A stretch of DNA of 64,000 bases from Streptomyces sp. H27-H5 (GCF_026627505.1 NZ_JAPNLK010000008.1:1-64000), one strand, 5' to 3'. Positions 38,719 through 48,013 are shown, counted from the stretch's first letter. Made by a program: numbers and translations. The notes: generated by a model from the letters alone, not told the origin.

Positions 38719-40857
38719 TCAGACCGGGACGCTCGCCAGGCCCGGGGCGAGGAACCTCTTGCCGTTCACCCGCTCCGAGACGCCCTCACGGTCCAGGTAC
38801 GGCGTCACGCCGCCCAGGTGGAAGGGCCAGCCGGCGCCGGTGATGAGGCAGAGGTCGATGTCCTGGGCCTCGGCCACGACACCCTCCTCCAGCATCAGGC
38901 CGATCTCCTGCGCCACCGCGTCCAGGACGCGGTCGCGGACCTGCTCCTCGGTCAGGACACTGTCGCCCTGGACCAGGAGCGCGGCGACCTCGGGGTCGAG
39001 CTCCGGCTTGAAGCCGTTCTCCGCGTGGTAGACGTAGAACCCGCGCTTGCCCGCCTCGACGACCCGCTTGAGGTTGGGGGAGACGGTGAAGCGCTCCGGG
39101 AAGGCGCGGTTCAGGGTCTCGGAGACGTGCAGCCCGATGGCCGGACCCACGAGCTCCAGCAGCACCAGCGGGGACATCGGCAGGCCGAGCGGCTCGATCG
39201 CCTTCTCGGCGGTGACCACCGGGGTGCCCTCGTCGATGACGTTCTGGATCTCGCCCATGAAGCGGGTCAGGATGCGGTTCACCACGAACGCCGGGGCGTC
39301 CTTGGTGAGGACCGCGGTCTTCTTCAGCTTCCGCGCGACACCGAAGGCCGTGGCCAGCGAGGCGTCGTCGGTCTGCTCACCACGGACGATCTCCAGCAGC
39401 GGGAGGATCGCGACGGGGTTGAAGAAGTGGAAGCCGACCACGCGCTCCGGGTGCCGGAGCTTCGAGGCCATCTCGGAGACCGACAGCGAGGAGGTGTTGG
39501 TGGCGAGGATCGCGTGCGCCGGGGCGACCGCCTCGACCTCCGCGAACACCTTCTGCTTGACGGACATCTCCTCGAACACGGCCTCGATGATGAAGTCCGC
39601 GTCCGCGAAGCCCTCGGCCTTGTCCAGGACACCGCTCACCAGGGCGGTCAGGCGGTTGGCCTTGTCCTGGTTGATGCGGCCCTTGCCGAGCAGCTTCTGG
39701 ATCTCGGCGTGGACGTAGCCCACACCCTTGTCCACGCGCTCCTGGTCGATGTCGGTGAGGACCACCGGCACCTCAAGGCGGCGCAGGAAGAGCAGCGCCA
39801 GCTGCGAGGCCATCAGGCCCGCGCCGACGACGCCGACCTTGGTGACCGGACGGGCCAGGGACTTGTCCGGGGCGCCGGCCGGGCGCTTGGCGCGCTTCTG
39901 GACCAGGTTGAAGGCGTAGATGCCGGAGCGCAGTTCGCCGCCCATGATGAGGTCGGCCAGGGCCGCGTCCTCGGCGTCGAAGCCCTTCTGCAGGTCGCCG
40001 TCCTTGGCCGCCTCGATGATCTCCAGCGCGCGGTAGGCGGCCGGGGCCGCGCCGTGGACCTTGGAGTCCGCGATGGCACGGCCGCGGGCGATCGCCGCGT
40101 CCCAGCCCTCGGCGCGGTCCACGTCGGCCCGTACGACCTCGGTGGCGCCGTTCAGGACGTTGGCCGTCCAGATCAGTGACTGCTCCAGGAAGTCGGCACC
40201 CTCGAACAGGGCGTCGGCGATGCCCAGTTCGAAGACCTGCTTGCCCTTGAGCTGGCGGTTCTGGTTCAGCGAGTTCTCGATGATCACCGAGACCGCGCGG
40301 TCCGCGCCGATCAGGTTCGGCAGCAGGGCGCAGCCGCCCCAGCCCGGTACCAGGCCGAGGAAGACCTCGGGCAGCGAGAAGGCGGGGATGGCCTTGGAGA
40401 CGGTGCGGTAGGTGCAGTGCAGACCGACCTCGACACCGCCGCCCATCGCCGCGCCGTTGTAGTACGCGAAGGACGGGACGGCCAGCGCCGACAGGCGCTT
40501 GAACACGTCGTGGCCGCCCTTGCCGATGGCGAGCGCCTCGTCGTGCTTCTTCAGCAGCTCGACACCCTTGAGGTCGGCGCCGACCGCGAAGATGAACGGC
40601 TTGCCGGTGATGCCCGCGCCGACGATGGAGCCCGCGAGGGCCTCCTGCTCGACCTGGTCGATCGCCGCGTTCAGGTTGGCGAGGGACTGGGGGCCGAAGG
40701 TGGTCGGCTTGGTGTGGTCGAAGCCGTTGTCCAGCGTGATGAGCGCGAAGCGCCCGGCGCCGAACGGCAGGTCCAGGTGGCGGACGTGCGCGGACGTGAC
40801 GACCTCGTCCGGGAACAGCTCGGCCGCGCCCTTCAGGAGCTCAGCGGTGGTGCTCAC
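38719..40857 (-). CDS. fadB: Fatty acid oxidation complex alpha subunit (enoyl-CoA hydratase / 3-hydroxyacyl-CoA dehydrogenase)
   Basis: A 712-residue bifunctional beta-oxidation enzyme. Residues 30-290 are the crotonase domain with Glu143 (GGGVEVGL) and Glu164 (LPEVFLGLVPG) as likely catalytic acids. The NAD-binding Rossmann motif VGVVGAGLMA begins at residue 341. The dehydrogenase part carries ATNTSSLSVSEMA and the catalytic His in GFHFFNP. It hydrates enoyl-CoA and oxidises the product, then passes it to FadA. The GTG start overlaps the fadA stop by 4 bases (GTGA). S. coelicolor SCO6026 is, as recalled, the same gene. Confidence 0.95.
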   Translation of the reverse strand: MSTTAELLKGAAELFPDEVVTSAHVRHLDLPFGAGRFALITLDNGFDHTKPTTFGPQSLANLNAAIDQVEQEALAGSIVGAGITGKPFIFAVGADLKGVELLKKHDEALAIGKGGHDVFKRLSALAVPSFAYYNGAAMGGGVEVGLHCTYRTVSKAIPAFSLPEVFLGLVPGWGGCALLPNLIGADRAVSVIIENSLNQNRQLKGKQVFELGIADALFEGADFLEQSLIWTANVLNGATEVVRADVDRAEGWDAAIARGRAIADSKVHGAAPAAYRALEIIEAAKDGDLQKGFDAEDAALADLIMGGELRSGIYAFNLVQKRAKRPAGAPDKSLARPVTKVGVVGAGLMASQLALLFLRRLEVPVVLTDIDQERVDKGVGYVHAEIQKLLGKGRINQDKANRLTALVSGVLDKAEGFADADFIIEAVFEEMSVKQKVFAEVEAVAPAHAILATNTSSLSVSEMASKLRHPERVVGFHFFNPVAILPLLEIVRGEQTDDASLATAFGVARKLKKTAVLTKDAPAFVVNRILTRFMGEIQNVIDEGTPVVTAEKAIEPLGLPMSPLVLLELVGPAIGLHVSETLNRAFPERFTVSPNLKRVVEAGKRGFYVYHAENGFKPELDPEVAALLVQGDSVLTEEQVRDRVLDAVAQEIGLMLEEGVVAEAQDIDLCLITGAGWPFHLGGVTPYLDREGVSERVNGKRFLAPGLASVPV

Positions 40858-42080
40858 TTGGAGTCTCCCTCGGCGTTGAAGTTCGGGTTCTCCCAGATGA
40901 CCGTGGCGCCCATGCCGAAGCCGACGCACATGGTGGTCAGGCCGTAGCGGACGTGCGGCTGCTCCTCGAACTGGCGGGCCAGCTGCGTCATCAGACGGAC
41001 GCCGGAGGAGGCGAGCGGGTGACCGAAGGCGATGGCGCCGCCGTACTGGTTCACACGGTAGTCGTCGTCGGCGATGCCGTAGTGCTCCAGGAACGCGAGG
41101 ACCTGGACCGCGAACGCCTCGTTGACCTCGAAGAGACCGATGTCATCGATCGTCAGGCCGGCCTGCGCCAGGGCCTTCTCGGTGGCCGGGATCGGGCCGT
41201 AGCCCATGACCTCCGGCTCGACACCCGCGAAGGAGTACGCGACCAGGCGCATCTTGACCGGGAGGTTGTTCTCCCGGGCGAAGTCCTCGGACGCGATGAT
41301 CGCGGCGGTGGCACCGTCGTTGAGACCGGCGGCGTTGCCCGCGGTGACCCGGCCGTGGGTACGGAACGGGGTCTTCAGGCCGGCCAGGTTCTCCAGCGTG
41401 GTGCCCGGACGCATCGGCTCGTCGGTGGTGACCAGGCCCCAGCCCGTCTCGCCGGCGGCCTCGTTGGTGTTGCGCACCGAGATCGGGACCAGGTCCTGCT
41501 GGATCTTGCCGTCGGCGTACGCCTTGGCGGCCTTCTCCTGCGAGCGCACGGCGTACTCGTCGGCGCGGAGCTTGGTGATCGTCGGGTACCGGTCGTGCAG
41601 GTTCTCGGCGGTCATGCCCATGAACAGGGCGGACTCGTCGACCAGCTTCTCGGAGACGAAGCGCGGGTTCGGGTCGACGCCCTCGCCCATGGGGTGGCGA
41701 CCCATGTGCTCGACACCGCCGGCGAGGGCGACGTCGTACGCGCCGAAGGCCACGCCGCCCGCGACGGCGGTCACGGCGGTCAGCGCGCCGGCGCACATGC
41801 GGTCGATGGAGTAGCCGGGCACGGACTGCGGGAGGCCCGCCAGGATGCCGGCGGTGCGACCCAGGGTCAGACCCTGGTCACCGATCTGCGTGGTCGCGGC
41901 GATGGCGACCTCGTCGATCTTCGCGGGGTCCAGGTCCGGGTTGCGGCGCAGCAGCTCCCGGATCGCCTTGACGACGAGATCGTCGGCGCGGGTCCCGTTG
42001 TAGATGCCCTTCGGGCCCGCCTTGCCGAACGGGGTGCGGACGCCGTCGACGAAGACGACGTCCCTGACGGTACGAGGCAC
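40854..42080 (-). CDS. fadA: Acetyl-CoA acyltransferase (thiolase), beta-oxidation
   Basis: A 408-residue thiolase that cleaves 3-ketoacyl-CoA to acetyl-CoA and a shortened acyl-CoA. The nucleophile is Cys96 (SIDRMCAGALTAV). His354 (FGHPLASSG) and Cys385 (TTMCVGFGMG) complete the active site. The GTG at 42080 follows GGAGGAGAG by 5 bases. It is the first gene of the fadAB pair and has a palindromic operator candidate 63 bases upstream. Confidence 0.95.
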   Translation of the reverse strand: MPRTVRDVVFVDGVRTPFGKAGPKGIYNGTRADDLVVKAIRELLRRNPDLDPAKIDEVAIAATTQIGDQGLTLGRTAGILAGLPQSVPGYSIDRMCAGALTAVTAVAGGVAFGAYDVALAGGVEHMGRHPMGEGVDPNPRFVSEKLVDESALFMGMTAENLHDRYPTITKLRADEYAVRSQEKAAKAYADGKIQQDLVPISVRNTNEAAGETGWGLVTTDEPMRPGTTLENLAGLKTPFRTHGRVTAGNAAGLNDGATAAIIASEDFARENNLPVKMRLVAYSFAGVEPEVMGYGPIPATEKALAQAGLTIDDIGLFEVNEAFAVQVLAFLEHYGIADDDYRVNQYGGAIAFGHPLASSGVRLMTQLARQFEEQPHVRYGLTTMCVGFGMGATVIWENPNFNAEGDSK

Positions 42081-42142
42081 GTTGGCTCTCCTCCAGGTGC
42101 GGGTGTGCACTGCTGCGCGGGGGCGCGGTCGGCGTTGTTTGC

Positions 42143-42156
42143 TGAGCGCCCGCTCA
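42143..42156. promoter_or_regulatory. Palindromic operator candidate of fadAB
   Basis: TGAGCG-CC-CGCTCA is a perfect inverted repeat 63-76 bases upstream of the fadA start, at the expected promoter position. TetR-family regulators of acyl-CoA metabolism in actinobacteria often bind short palindromes of this kind. No regulator gene is adjacent, so control would be in trans. Confidence 0.5.
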
Positions 42157-42251
42157 CCTGCCCCATGCTACTTGCGGGTAACCAATGTGCACACCCTCTC
42201 CGGGAGGAGCGGCGAAGGTCACACTCCCGCCATCGGCCGGCACCGGTGGCC

Positions 42252-42301
42252 GTCGACGAAGGAAGCCCCCCGGCCGCGGCCGGGGGGCTTCCTTCGTCGA
42301 C
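42252..42301 (-). terminator. 50-base perfect palindrome, terminator of rnd
   Basis: The whole 50 bases are palindromic (arms of 24-25 bases, centre GGCCGCGGCC). It begins 7 bases after the rnd stop on the minus strand. No T-run follows. Its length and its place make termination or 3'-end protection the best reading. It would also shield the fadAB promoter from rnd transcripts. Confidence 0.85.
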
Positions 42302-42308
42302 GAGGAGG

Positions 42309-43589
42309 TCAGTCGGTGGTGGCGAGCGCCTCGACCAGCGCCGGGGTCACCTGCTCGACCTGCCAGGGGCGGGCGCCGTGGGCCGCCAGGGCCTCGGACA
42401 CCGTGTCGGCCTCCAGGCGCTGCGGCGGCTCCCAGCACAGCCTGCGGACCGTGTCGGGGGTGATCAGGTTCTCCTGGGGCAGGTTCAGCCCCTCGGCCAG
42501 CGCCGTGACGGCGGCCCGGGCCGCCGAGAGCCTGGCGGCGGCGGCCGGGTCCTTGTCGGCCCAGGAACGCGGCGGCGGCGGACCCGCCAGGGTGGCGCCC
42601 GGCTGCGGCAGTTCGTTCTCGGGCAGCGCCTTGGCCCGGTCCACGGCGGCCATCCACTGCTCCAACTGGCGTCGGCCCATCCGCTGCCCGTAGCCGGGAA
42701 GGGCGGAAAGCGCGCTCGCGTTGAGCGGCATGGCCAGCGCGGCCTCGACGATCGCCGCGTCCCCCAGCACCTTGCCGGGAGACACGTCACGCCGCTGCGC
42801 GATCCGGTCGCGGGACTCCCACAGCTCGCGCACGACGGCCATCTGCCGGCGTCGGCGCACCTTGTGCATGCCGGAGGTACGGCGCCACGGGTCCTTGCGC
42901 GGGGGCGCGGGCGGAGCGGAGGCGATGGCGTCGAACTCCTGGTGGGCCCAGTCCAGCTTGCCCTGCCGGTCCAGTTCCTTCTCCAGGGCGTCCCGCAGGT
43001 CCACCAGCAGTTCCACGTCCAGCGCGGCGTAGCGCAGCCACGGCTCCGGGAGGGGGCGGGTGGACCAGTCGACGGCGGAGTGGCCCTTCTCCAGCGTGTA
43101 GCCGAGCACGCTCTCGACCATCGCGCCGAGCCCGACCCGCGGGAAGCCCGCCAGGCGGCCCGCCAGTTCGGTGTCGAACAAAGAGGTGGGGGCCATGCCT
43201 ATTTCGCGCAGGCACGGCAGGTCCTGGGTGGCGGCGTGCAGGATCCACTCGGTCCCGGACAGCGCCTCGCCCAGGCTGGAGAGGTCGGGGCAGCCGACCG
43301 GGTCGATCAGCGCCGATCCCGCGCCTTCGCGGCGCAACTGCACCAGGTAGGCGCGCTGCCCGTAGCGGTAGCCGGAGGCGCGCTCGGCGTCGACGGCGAC
43401 GGGGCCGGTGCCCGCGGCGAAGGCCGCGACCACCTCGGCGAGGGACTCCGCGTCGTCGACCACCGGGGGGATGCCCTCGCGGGGCTCCAGCAAGGGAACG
43501 GGCAACCCATCGGACGAAACCTCTTCGTCCGGGGGGCCGCCCCCGGTGGTGGTGCGCAGGTGTGCTGCGGTCTCTTGGGCGTCGGTCAC
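42309..43589 (-). CDS. rnd: Ribonuclease D (3'-5' exoribonuclease with HRDC domain)
   Basis: A 426-residue RNA-processing nuclease. The DEDD catalytic residues are visible in VAVDAERASGYRYG (Asp, Glu), HAATQDLPCL (Asp) and YAALDVELL (Tyr and Asp). An HRDC-type helical domain follows at about residues 245-330. Homologues trim tRNA and other stable RNA ends. The GTG at 43589 has no ribosome site, and TACCCT (43596-43601, minus strand) 6 bases ahead could be a -10 box, so the mRNA may be leaderless. A perfect palindrome lies 26-61 bases upstream of the start. Confidence 0.9.
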   Translation of the reverse strand: MTDAQETAAHLRTTTGGGPPDEEVSSDGLPVPLLEPREGIPPVVDDAESLAEVVAAFAAGTGPVAVDAERASGYRYGQRAYLVQLRREGAGSALIDPVGCPDLSSLGEALSGTEWILHAATQDLPCLREIGMAPTSLFDTELAGRLAGFPRVGLGAMVESVLGYTLEKGHSAVDWSTRPLPEPWLRYAALDVELLVDLRDALEKELDRQGKLDWAHQEFDAIASAPPAPPRKDPWRRTSGMHKVRRRRQMAVVRELWESRDRIAQRRDVSPGKVLGDAAIVEAALAMPLNASALSALPGYGQRMGRRQLEQWMAAVDRAKALPENELPQPGATLAGPPPPRSWADKDPAAAARLSAARAAVTALAEGLNLPQENLITPDTVRRLCWEPPQRLEADTVSEALAAHGARPWQVEQVTPALVEALATTD

Positions 43590-43614
43590 CGGTCAAGGGT
43601 ATCCGTGGATGTGG

Positions 43615-43650
43615 CGCGCCCGTCGCCGGAACGTTCCGGCGACGGGCGCG
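43615..43650. terminator. 36-base perfect palindrome between whiI and rnd
   Basis: Arms 43615-43631 and 43634-43650 are perfect inverted copies around a CG centre (core GGAACGTTCC). It lies 121 bases after the whiI stop and 26 bases before the rnd start. It could end whiI transcripts. Its closeness to the rnd start also allows an operator role. Confidence 0.65.
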
Positions 43651-43724
43651 AGGGTGAGACCGGGTGGCGCGGGGGCGAAGTCGGGGTGCGACGGGAGGCG
43701 GGTGACGGGGTGGGCTCGGACGTG

Positions 43725-43744
43725 TCCCGGGGGTCCCCCCGGGA
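43725..43744 (-). terminator. Hairpin after whiI
   Basis: TCCCGGGGG and CCCCCGGGA form a 9-bp stem 27 bases after the whiI stop, next to further CCCGGG copies that offer alternative pairings. A likely terminator, with the 43615 palindrome as backup. Confidence 0.55.
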
Positions 43745-43770
43745 CGTCCCCCGGGAGCCACCGGGCGGGG

Positions 43771-44433
43771 TCAGTGGATGATTCCGGTCCGCAGGGCGAC
43801 GGCGACCATCCCGGCCCGGTCGCCGGTGCCCAGCTTGCGGGCGATCCGGGCGAGGTGGGACTTCACGGTCAGTGCGGACAGGCCCATCGAGACGCCGATG
43901 GCCTTGTTGGACTGGCCCTCCGCGACGAGGCGCAGGACCTCGACCTCGCGGCCGGAGAGCTCTCGGTAGCCGCCCGGGTGGCTCGGGGCACCCGGGGGGC
44001 GGCGGTGCATGCGGGCGGCGGCGGCACCGATGGGGGCGGCGCCGGGCCGGGTGGGGAGCCCGATGTTGGTCCGGGTGCCGGTGACGACGTAGCCCTTCAC
44101 TCCGCCCGCGAGGGCGTTGCGGACGGCGCCGATGTCATCGGCGGCGGACAGGGCCAGGCCGTTCGGCCAGCCGGCGGCACGGGTCTCGGAGAGCAGGGTG
44201 AGACCGGAGCCGTCGGGCAGGTGTACGTCGGCCACGCAGATGTCGCGCGGGCTGCCGACGCGGGGGCGGGCCTCCGCGATGGACGAAGCCTCGATCACAT
44301 CACGTACTCCGAGGGCCCACAGATGGCGGGTCACGGTGGAACGGACGCGCGGGTCGGCCACGACGACCATGGCCGTCGGCTTGTTCGGGCGGTAGGCGAC
44401 CAGGCTTGCGGGCTGCTCGAGAAGAACGGACAC
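43771..44433 (-). CDS. whiI: Atypical response regulator WhiI (sporulation)
   Basis: A 220-residue orphan regulator. In S. coelicolor WhiI forms a heterodimer with BldM and turns on late sporulation genes. Residues 20-120 are a receiver-like domain. Asp69 (ADVHLPDGSG) is at the phosphorylation position, but the usual acidic pair is reduced to one Asp (VVVADPRV), in line with a phosphorylation-independent regulator. Residues 155-220 are a LuxR/NarL HTH (ELSGREVEVLRLVAEGQSNKAIG). The sequence is nearly identical to what I recall of S. coelicolor WhiI. The GTG at 44433 follows AGGAGG by 5 bases. Confidence 0.96.
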   Translation of the reverse strand: MSVLLEQPASLVAYRPNKPTAMVVVADPRVRSTVTRHLWALGVRDVIEASSIAEARPRVGSPRDICVADVHLPDGSGLTLLSETRAAGWPNGLALSAADDIGAVRNALAGGVKGYVVTGTRTNIGLPTRPGAAPIGAAAARMHRRPPGAPSHPGGYRELSGREVEVLRLVAEGQSNKAIGVSMGLSALTVKSHLARIARKLGTGDRAGMVAVALRTGIIH

Positions 44434-44668
44434 CTAGGCCTCCTGGGGGAGTGGCGGAACGTCTCGGCCGGGGGAAGGAAGCCGGTGCGCTCCGTGCTGA
44501 TGGTCATTGACTCCTTCGGCACGTCACCCGCCCGGCTTTAGGGAATGATCACGATTTGGTGAGTAACAATTCGGGCAATTCGGACGCACGATCGATCAAT
44601 GGATGATCAGAAGCCCGCAACGAATGCACGTTCTGGCACTCCGATGCGGGCTCGATCGGTCGACCCGA
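44434..44668. other. whiI upstream region, no gene seen
   Basis: This is the promoter region of whiI. It has an A/T-richer patch around 44535-44585 (GATCACGATTTGGTGAGTAAC), which may hold regulator sites. I see no clear -10/-35 pair that I would defend, and no gene. Confidence 0.4.
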
Positions 44669-44687
44669 CCCGGGGCGTCGCCCCGGG
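44669..44687 (-). terminator. Hairpin terminator of the DUF3000 gene
   Basis: CCCGGGGC and GCCCCGGG form a perfect 8-bp stem around the loop GTC, 44 bases after the DUF3000 stop on the minus strand. Confidence 0.65.
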
Positions 44688-44731
44688 GGAGCCCCGGACG
44701 GGGCCTTCGGTGCGGCCGGCCGGCCCCTCGC

Positions 44732-45388
44732 CTACGGGTGGTGCGGACCGCGCCGCTGTGGCAGGGACACCACACCGGTGACGGTGTCCGTGGGGCCGAC
44801 CGGCGGCAGCCCCGCGATTTGACACAGCAGCTCGCACCAGGCCGACAGATGGGCCGAGGTGTCCGGCACCCCGCCCACCCCCTCGCGCGGCGTCCACGAG
44901 GCCCTGATCTCGATCTGGGTGGCCGGTCGCCGCTCCGAGAGCCCGCCGAAATAGTGCGAGCTCGCCATGGTCACCGTCCCGCTGGGCTCGCCGTACGTCA
45001 GCCCGCGCGCCTCCAGCGCCCCCGTCAGCCAGGACCAGCACACCTCGGGGAGAAGCGGGTCCGCGGCCATCTCCGGCTCCAGTTCCGCCCGTACCAGCGT
45101 CACCAGGCGGAAGGTGCCCTGCCAGGCGTCGTGCCCGGACGGATCGTGCAACAGGATCAGCCGGCCGTCGGCCAGGTCGTCCTCGCCGTCGACGACCGCC
45201 GCCTCCAGCGCGTAGGCGTACGGGGCCAGTCTCTGCGGCGGCTTGGTGGGGTCGATCTCGATCCCCTGCCGCAACCGCGCCTTCTTCAAGCCGTCGACCG
45301 CCCGCCGGAACGGGAGCGGGACGGAGCTCTCCTTCGCGCTGTCCACACCGTCAGCGCCATCTGAAAATCGTCCCTGAGCCGCAGCCAT
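44732..45388 (-). CDS. DUF3000 family protein
   Basis: A 218-residue actinobacterial protein of unknown function. It has the family core [56 protein letters not shown] (split across two strands) and [12 protein letters not shown]. There is no signal peptide or membrane helix, so it is cytosolic. It diverges from hemE with 91 bases between the starts. The two genes are neighbours in S. coelicolor too (as recalled), but no link to haem synthesis is known. The start is the ATG at 45388. Confidence 0.85.
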   Translation of the reverse strand: MAAAQGRFSDGADGVDSAKESSVPLPFRRAVDGLKKARLRQGIEIDPTKPPQRLAPYAYALEAAVVDGEDDLADGRLILLHDPSGHDAWQGTFRLVTLVRAELEPEMAADPLLPEVCWSWLTGALEARGLTYGEPSGTVTMASSHYFGGLSERRPATQIEIRASWTPREGVGGVPDTSAHLSAWCELLCQIAGLPPVGPTDTVTGVVSLPQRRGPHHP

Positions 45389-45479
45389 GCGGGGAAGACT
45401 AGGCGGAACGAGCGGCCGGACGGCGCAGGGACACCCGCGCCGGGTCGGGCACTTCTTCGTACGTGCGAAGATTTGGGTC

Positions 45480-46544
45480 GTGAGTGCCAACGACCGCCCC
45501 AAGGGCCAGCCGAGTCAGACGTACGATTCCGCCTTCCTGAAGGCGTGCCGGCGGGAGCCGGTTCCGCACACCCCGGTGTGGTTCATGAGGCAGGCGGGGC
45601 GCTCCCTCCCGGAGTACCGGAAGCTGCGCGAGGGCACGCAGATGCTGGAGTCCTGCATGCGGCCCGACCTGGTCACCGAGATCACCATGCAGCCCGTGCG
45701 GCGGCACGGCGTGGACGCGGCGATCTTCTTCTCCGACATCGTGGTCCCCCTCAAGGCGATCGGCGTCGACCTCGACATCAAGCCGGGCATCGGCCCCGTC
45801 GTCGCCCAGCCGATCCGCCGCCGCGAGGACCTCGCACAACTGCGCGACCTCACTCCGGAGGACGTCTCGTACGTCACCGAGGCGATCGGCATGCTCACGG
45901 GTGAATTGGGCTCCACGCCGTTGATCGGCTTCGCCGGCGCGCCTTTCACCCTCGCGAGCTACCTCGTCGAGGGCGGCCCCTCGAAGAACCACGAGCACAC
46001 CAAGGCCCTCATGTACGGGGACCCGCAGCTCTGGGCCGACCTGCTGGACCGCCTCGCCGAGATCACCTCCGCCTTCCTCAAGGTCCAGATCGAGGCCGGC
46101 GCCTCGGCGATCCAGCTCTTCGACTCCTGGGTCGGCGCGCTCGCCCCCGCGGACTACCGCCGCTCGGTGATGCCGGCGTCGGCGAAGGTCCTGGAGTCCG
46201 TGGCCTCGTACGGCGTCCCGCGCATCCACTTCGGCGTGGGCACCGGCGAGCTGCTCGGCCTGATGGGCGAGGCCGGCGCGGACGTCATGGGCGTCGACTA
46301 CCGGGTCCCGCTGGACGAGGCCGTGCGCCGCGTCGGCCCCGGCAAGGCGCTCCAGGGCAACCTGGACCCGGCGGTCCTCTTCTCCACCACGGAGGCCGTG
46401 GAGGCCAAGACCCGCGAGGTCCTGGACGCCGCCGCCGGCCTGGAGGGCCACATCTTCAACCTCGGGCACGGCGTCCTGCCGACCACCGACCCCGACGCCC
46501 TGACCCGCCTGGTGGAGCACGTCCACACCAGCAGCAGGCGCTGA
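45480..46544 (+). CDS. hemE: Uroporphyrinogen decarboxylase
   Basis: A 354-residue cytosolic TIM-barrel enzyme that removes four carboxyl groups from uroporphyrinogen III to give coproporphyrinogen III. Family signatures are [19 protein letters not shown] near the N-terminus and [16 protein letters not shown] at about residue 150. The GTG at 45480 gives the expected N-terminus ([19 protein letters not shown]). The ribosome site is weak. HemY and HemQ, which follow in the pathway, are encoded 2.7 kb downstream on the same strand. Confidence 0.96.
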   Translation: MSANDRPKGQPSQTYDSAFLKACRREPVPHTPVWFMRQAGRSLPEYRKLREGTQMLESCMRPDLVTEITMQPVRRHGVDAAIFFSDIVVPLKAIGVDLDIKPGIGPVVAQPIRRREDLAQLRDLTPEDVSYVTEAIGMLTGELGSTPLIGFAGAPFTLASYLVEGGPSKNHEHTKALMYGDPQLWADLLDRLAEITSAFLKVQIEAGASAIQLFDSWVGALAPADYRRSVMPASAKVLESVASYGVPRIHFGVGTGELLGLMGEAGADVMGVDYRVPLDEAVRRVGPGKALQGNLDPAVLFSTTEAVEAKTREVLDAAAGLEGHIFNLGHGVLPTTDPDALTRLVEHVHTSSRR

Positions 46545-46581
46545 CGCGGGGCCCTTCCCCGGGCCGCGTCCGTTCGTGACC

Positions 46582-46620
46582 AGCGGAGCCCCACCCGTCG
46601 ACGACGGGTGGGGCTCCGCT
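46582..46620. terminator. Bidirectional terminator between hemE and the flavoprotein gene
   Basis: A perfect 16-bp stem (46582-46597 with 46605-46620, AGCGGAGCCCCACCCG) with a 7-base loop lies between two convergent genes, 37 bases after the hemE stop and 10 bases from the opposite stop. Confidence 0.85.
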
Positions 46621-46630
46621 GCGTCGGGGG

Positions 46631-48013
46631 TCAGACGCCGGCCGAGCGGACCGCGGCGACCGCCTTGCGGGCCGCCACCAGGATCGGGTCCCAGACCGGG
46701 GAGAAGGGCGGGGCGTAGCCCAGGTCCAGGGAGACGACCTGGTCCACCGTCATGCCGGCCGTGAGGGCGACGGCCGCGATGTCGACGCGCTTCGCGGCGC
46801 CGGCCCCGCCCACGATCTGGACGCCCAGCAGCCGGCCCGTGCGGCGTTCCGCCAGCATCTTCACCGTCATCTCGGTCGCGCCCGGGTAGTAGCCCGCCGT
46901 GTTCGTCGAGCGGATCGTCGCCGTCACGAAGCGCAGGCCCGCCTCCCGCGCGTCGCGTTCGCGCAGTCCCGTGCGGGCGATCTCCAGGTCGCACACCTTG
47001 CTCACGGCCGTGCCGACCACGCCCGGGAAGGTCGCGTAGCCGCCCCCCACGTTCGAGCCGATGACCTGGCCGTGCTTGTTGGCGTGCGTGCCCAGGGGGA
47101 TGTGCCGCGGGCGGCCCGCCACCAGGTCCAGGACCTCCACGCAGTCGCCGCCCGCCCAGATGTCCTCGTGGCCCCGGACCCGCATCGAGAGGTCCGTCAG
47201 CAGTCCGCCCGAGTCGCCCAGGGGGAGGCCCGCCGCGCGGGCCAGGGCCGTCCGGGGTTCCACCCCCATGCCCAGCACCACCACGTCGGCCGGGTACTCG
47301 TCCCCCGCCGCCGTGGCCACCGCGCACGCGCGGCCCTCCTCGTCCGTGAGGATCCTCGTCACTTCGGCGCGGGACACCGTACGGATGCCCATGCCGTTCA
47401 TCGCGGTGTGCACGAGGCCGCCCATGTCCGGGTCCAGGGTGGCCATCGGCTGCTCGCCCCGGTGCAGGACGGTGACCTCGAAGCCCCGACCGACCAGCGC
47501 CTCCGCCATCTCCACGCCGATGTAGCCCGCGCCGACCACGACCGCCCGGCGGCCCCGCGTACGCTCCAGGCCGTCCATCAGACGCTGCCCGTCGTCCAGG
47601 GACTGGACCCCGTGGACCCCCTGCGCGCCGATGCCGGGCAGCCGGGGGCGGATCGGGCGGGCGCCCGTCGCCAGGACGAGCTTGTCGTACGCCGTCCACG
47701 ACTCCGCGCCCGAATCCAGGTCCCGGGCGCGGACGCGCCGGCCCGCGAGGTCCAATTCCACGACCTCGGTCCGGGTGCGCAGGTCGATGTCCCGGGCGCG
47801 GTGCTCCTCGGGCGTGCGGGCGATCAACTCGTCCCGGTCGGAGACCTGCCCGCCGACCCAGTACGGGATCCCGCACGCGGAGTACGAGGTGAAGTGCCCC
47901 CGCTCGAAAGCGGTGATCTCCAGCTCCGCCGGGCCCTTCAGCCGCCGGGCCTGTGACGCGGCGGACATGCCCGCCGCGTCACCGCCGATCACCACCAGTC
48001 GTTCCGCCGCCAT
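46631..48013 (-). CDS. FAD/NAD(P)-dependent oxidoreductase, CoA-disulfide reductase-like
   Basis: A 460-residue flavoprotein of the pyridine nucleotide-disulfide reductase family. The FAD motif is VVIGGDAAGMSAASQARR, the NAD(P) motif is VVVGAGYIGVEMAEAL and the second FAD motif is DIWAGGDCVEV. The redox cysteine that marks CoA-disulfide reductases and NADH oxidases is in SYSACGIPYWVGG. The C-terminal dimerisation domain is complete. It could protect thiols or use up NADH; substrate not certain. The ATG at 48013 is used, but a GTG at 48022 is also possible. Confidence 0.88.
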   Translation of the reverse strand: MAAERLVVIGGDAAGMSAASQARRLKGPAELEITAFERGHFTSYSACGIPYWVGGQVSDRDELIARTPEEHRARDIDLRTRTEVVELDLAGRRVRARDLDSGAESWTAYDKLVLATGARPIRPRLPGIGAQGVHGVQSLDDGQRLMDGLERTRGRRAVVVGAGYIGVEMAEALVGRGFEVTVLHRGEQPMATLDPDMGGLVHTAMNGMGIRTVSRAEVTRILTDEEGRACAVATAAGDEYPADVVVLGMGVEPRTALARAAGLPLGDSGGLLTDLSMRVRGHEDIWAGGDCVEVLDLVAGRPRHIPLGTHANKHGQVIGSNVGGGYATFPGVVGTAVSKVCDLEIARTGLRERDAREAGLRFVTATIRSTNTAGYYPGATEMTVKMLAERRTGRLLGVQIVGGAGAAKRVDIAAVALTAGMTVDQVVSLDLGYAPPFSPVWDPILVAARKAVAAVRSAGV

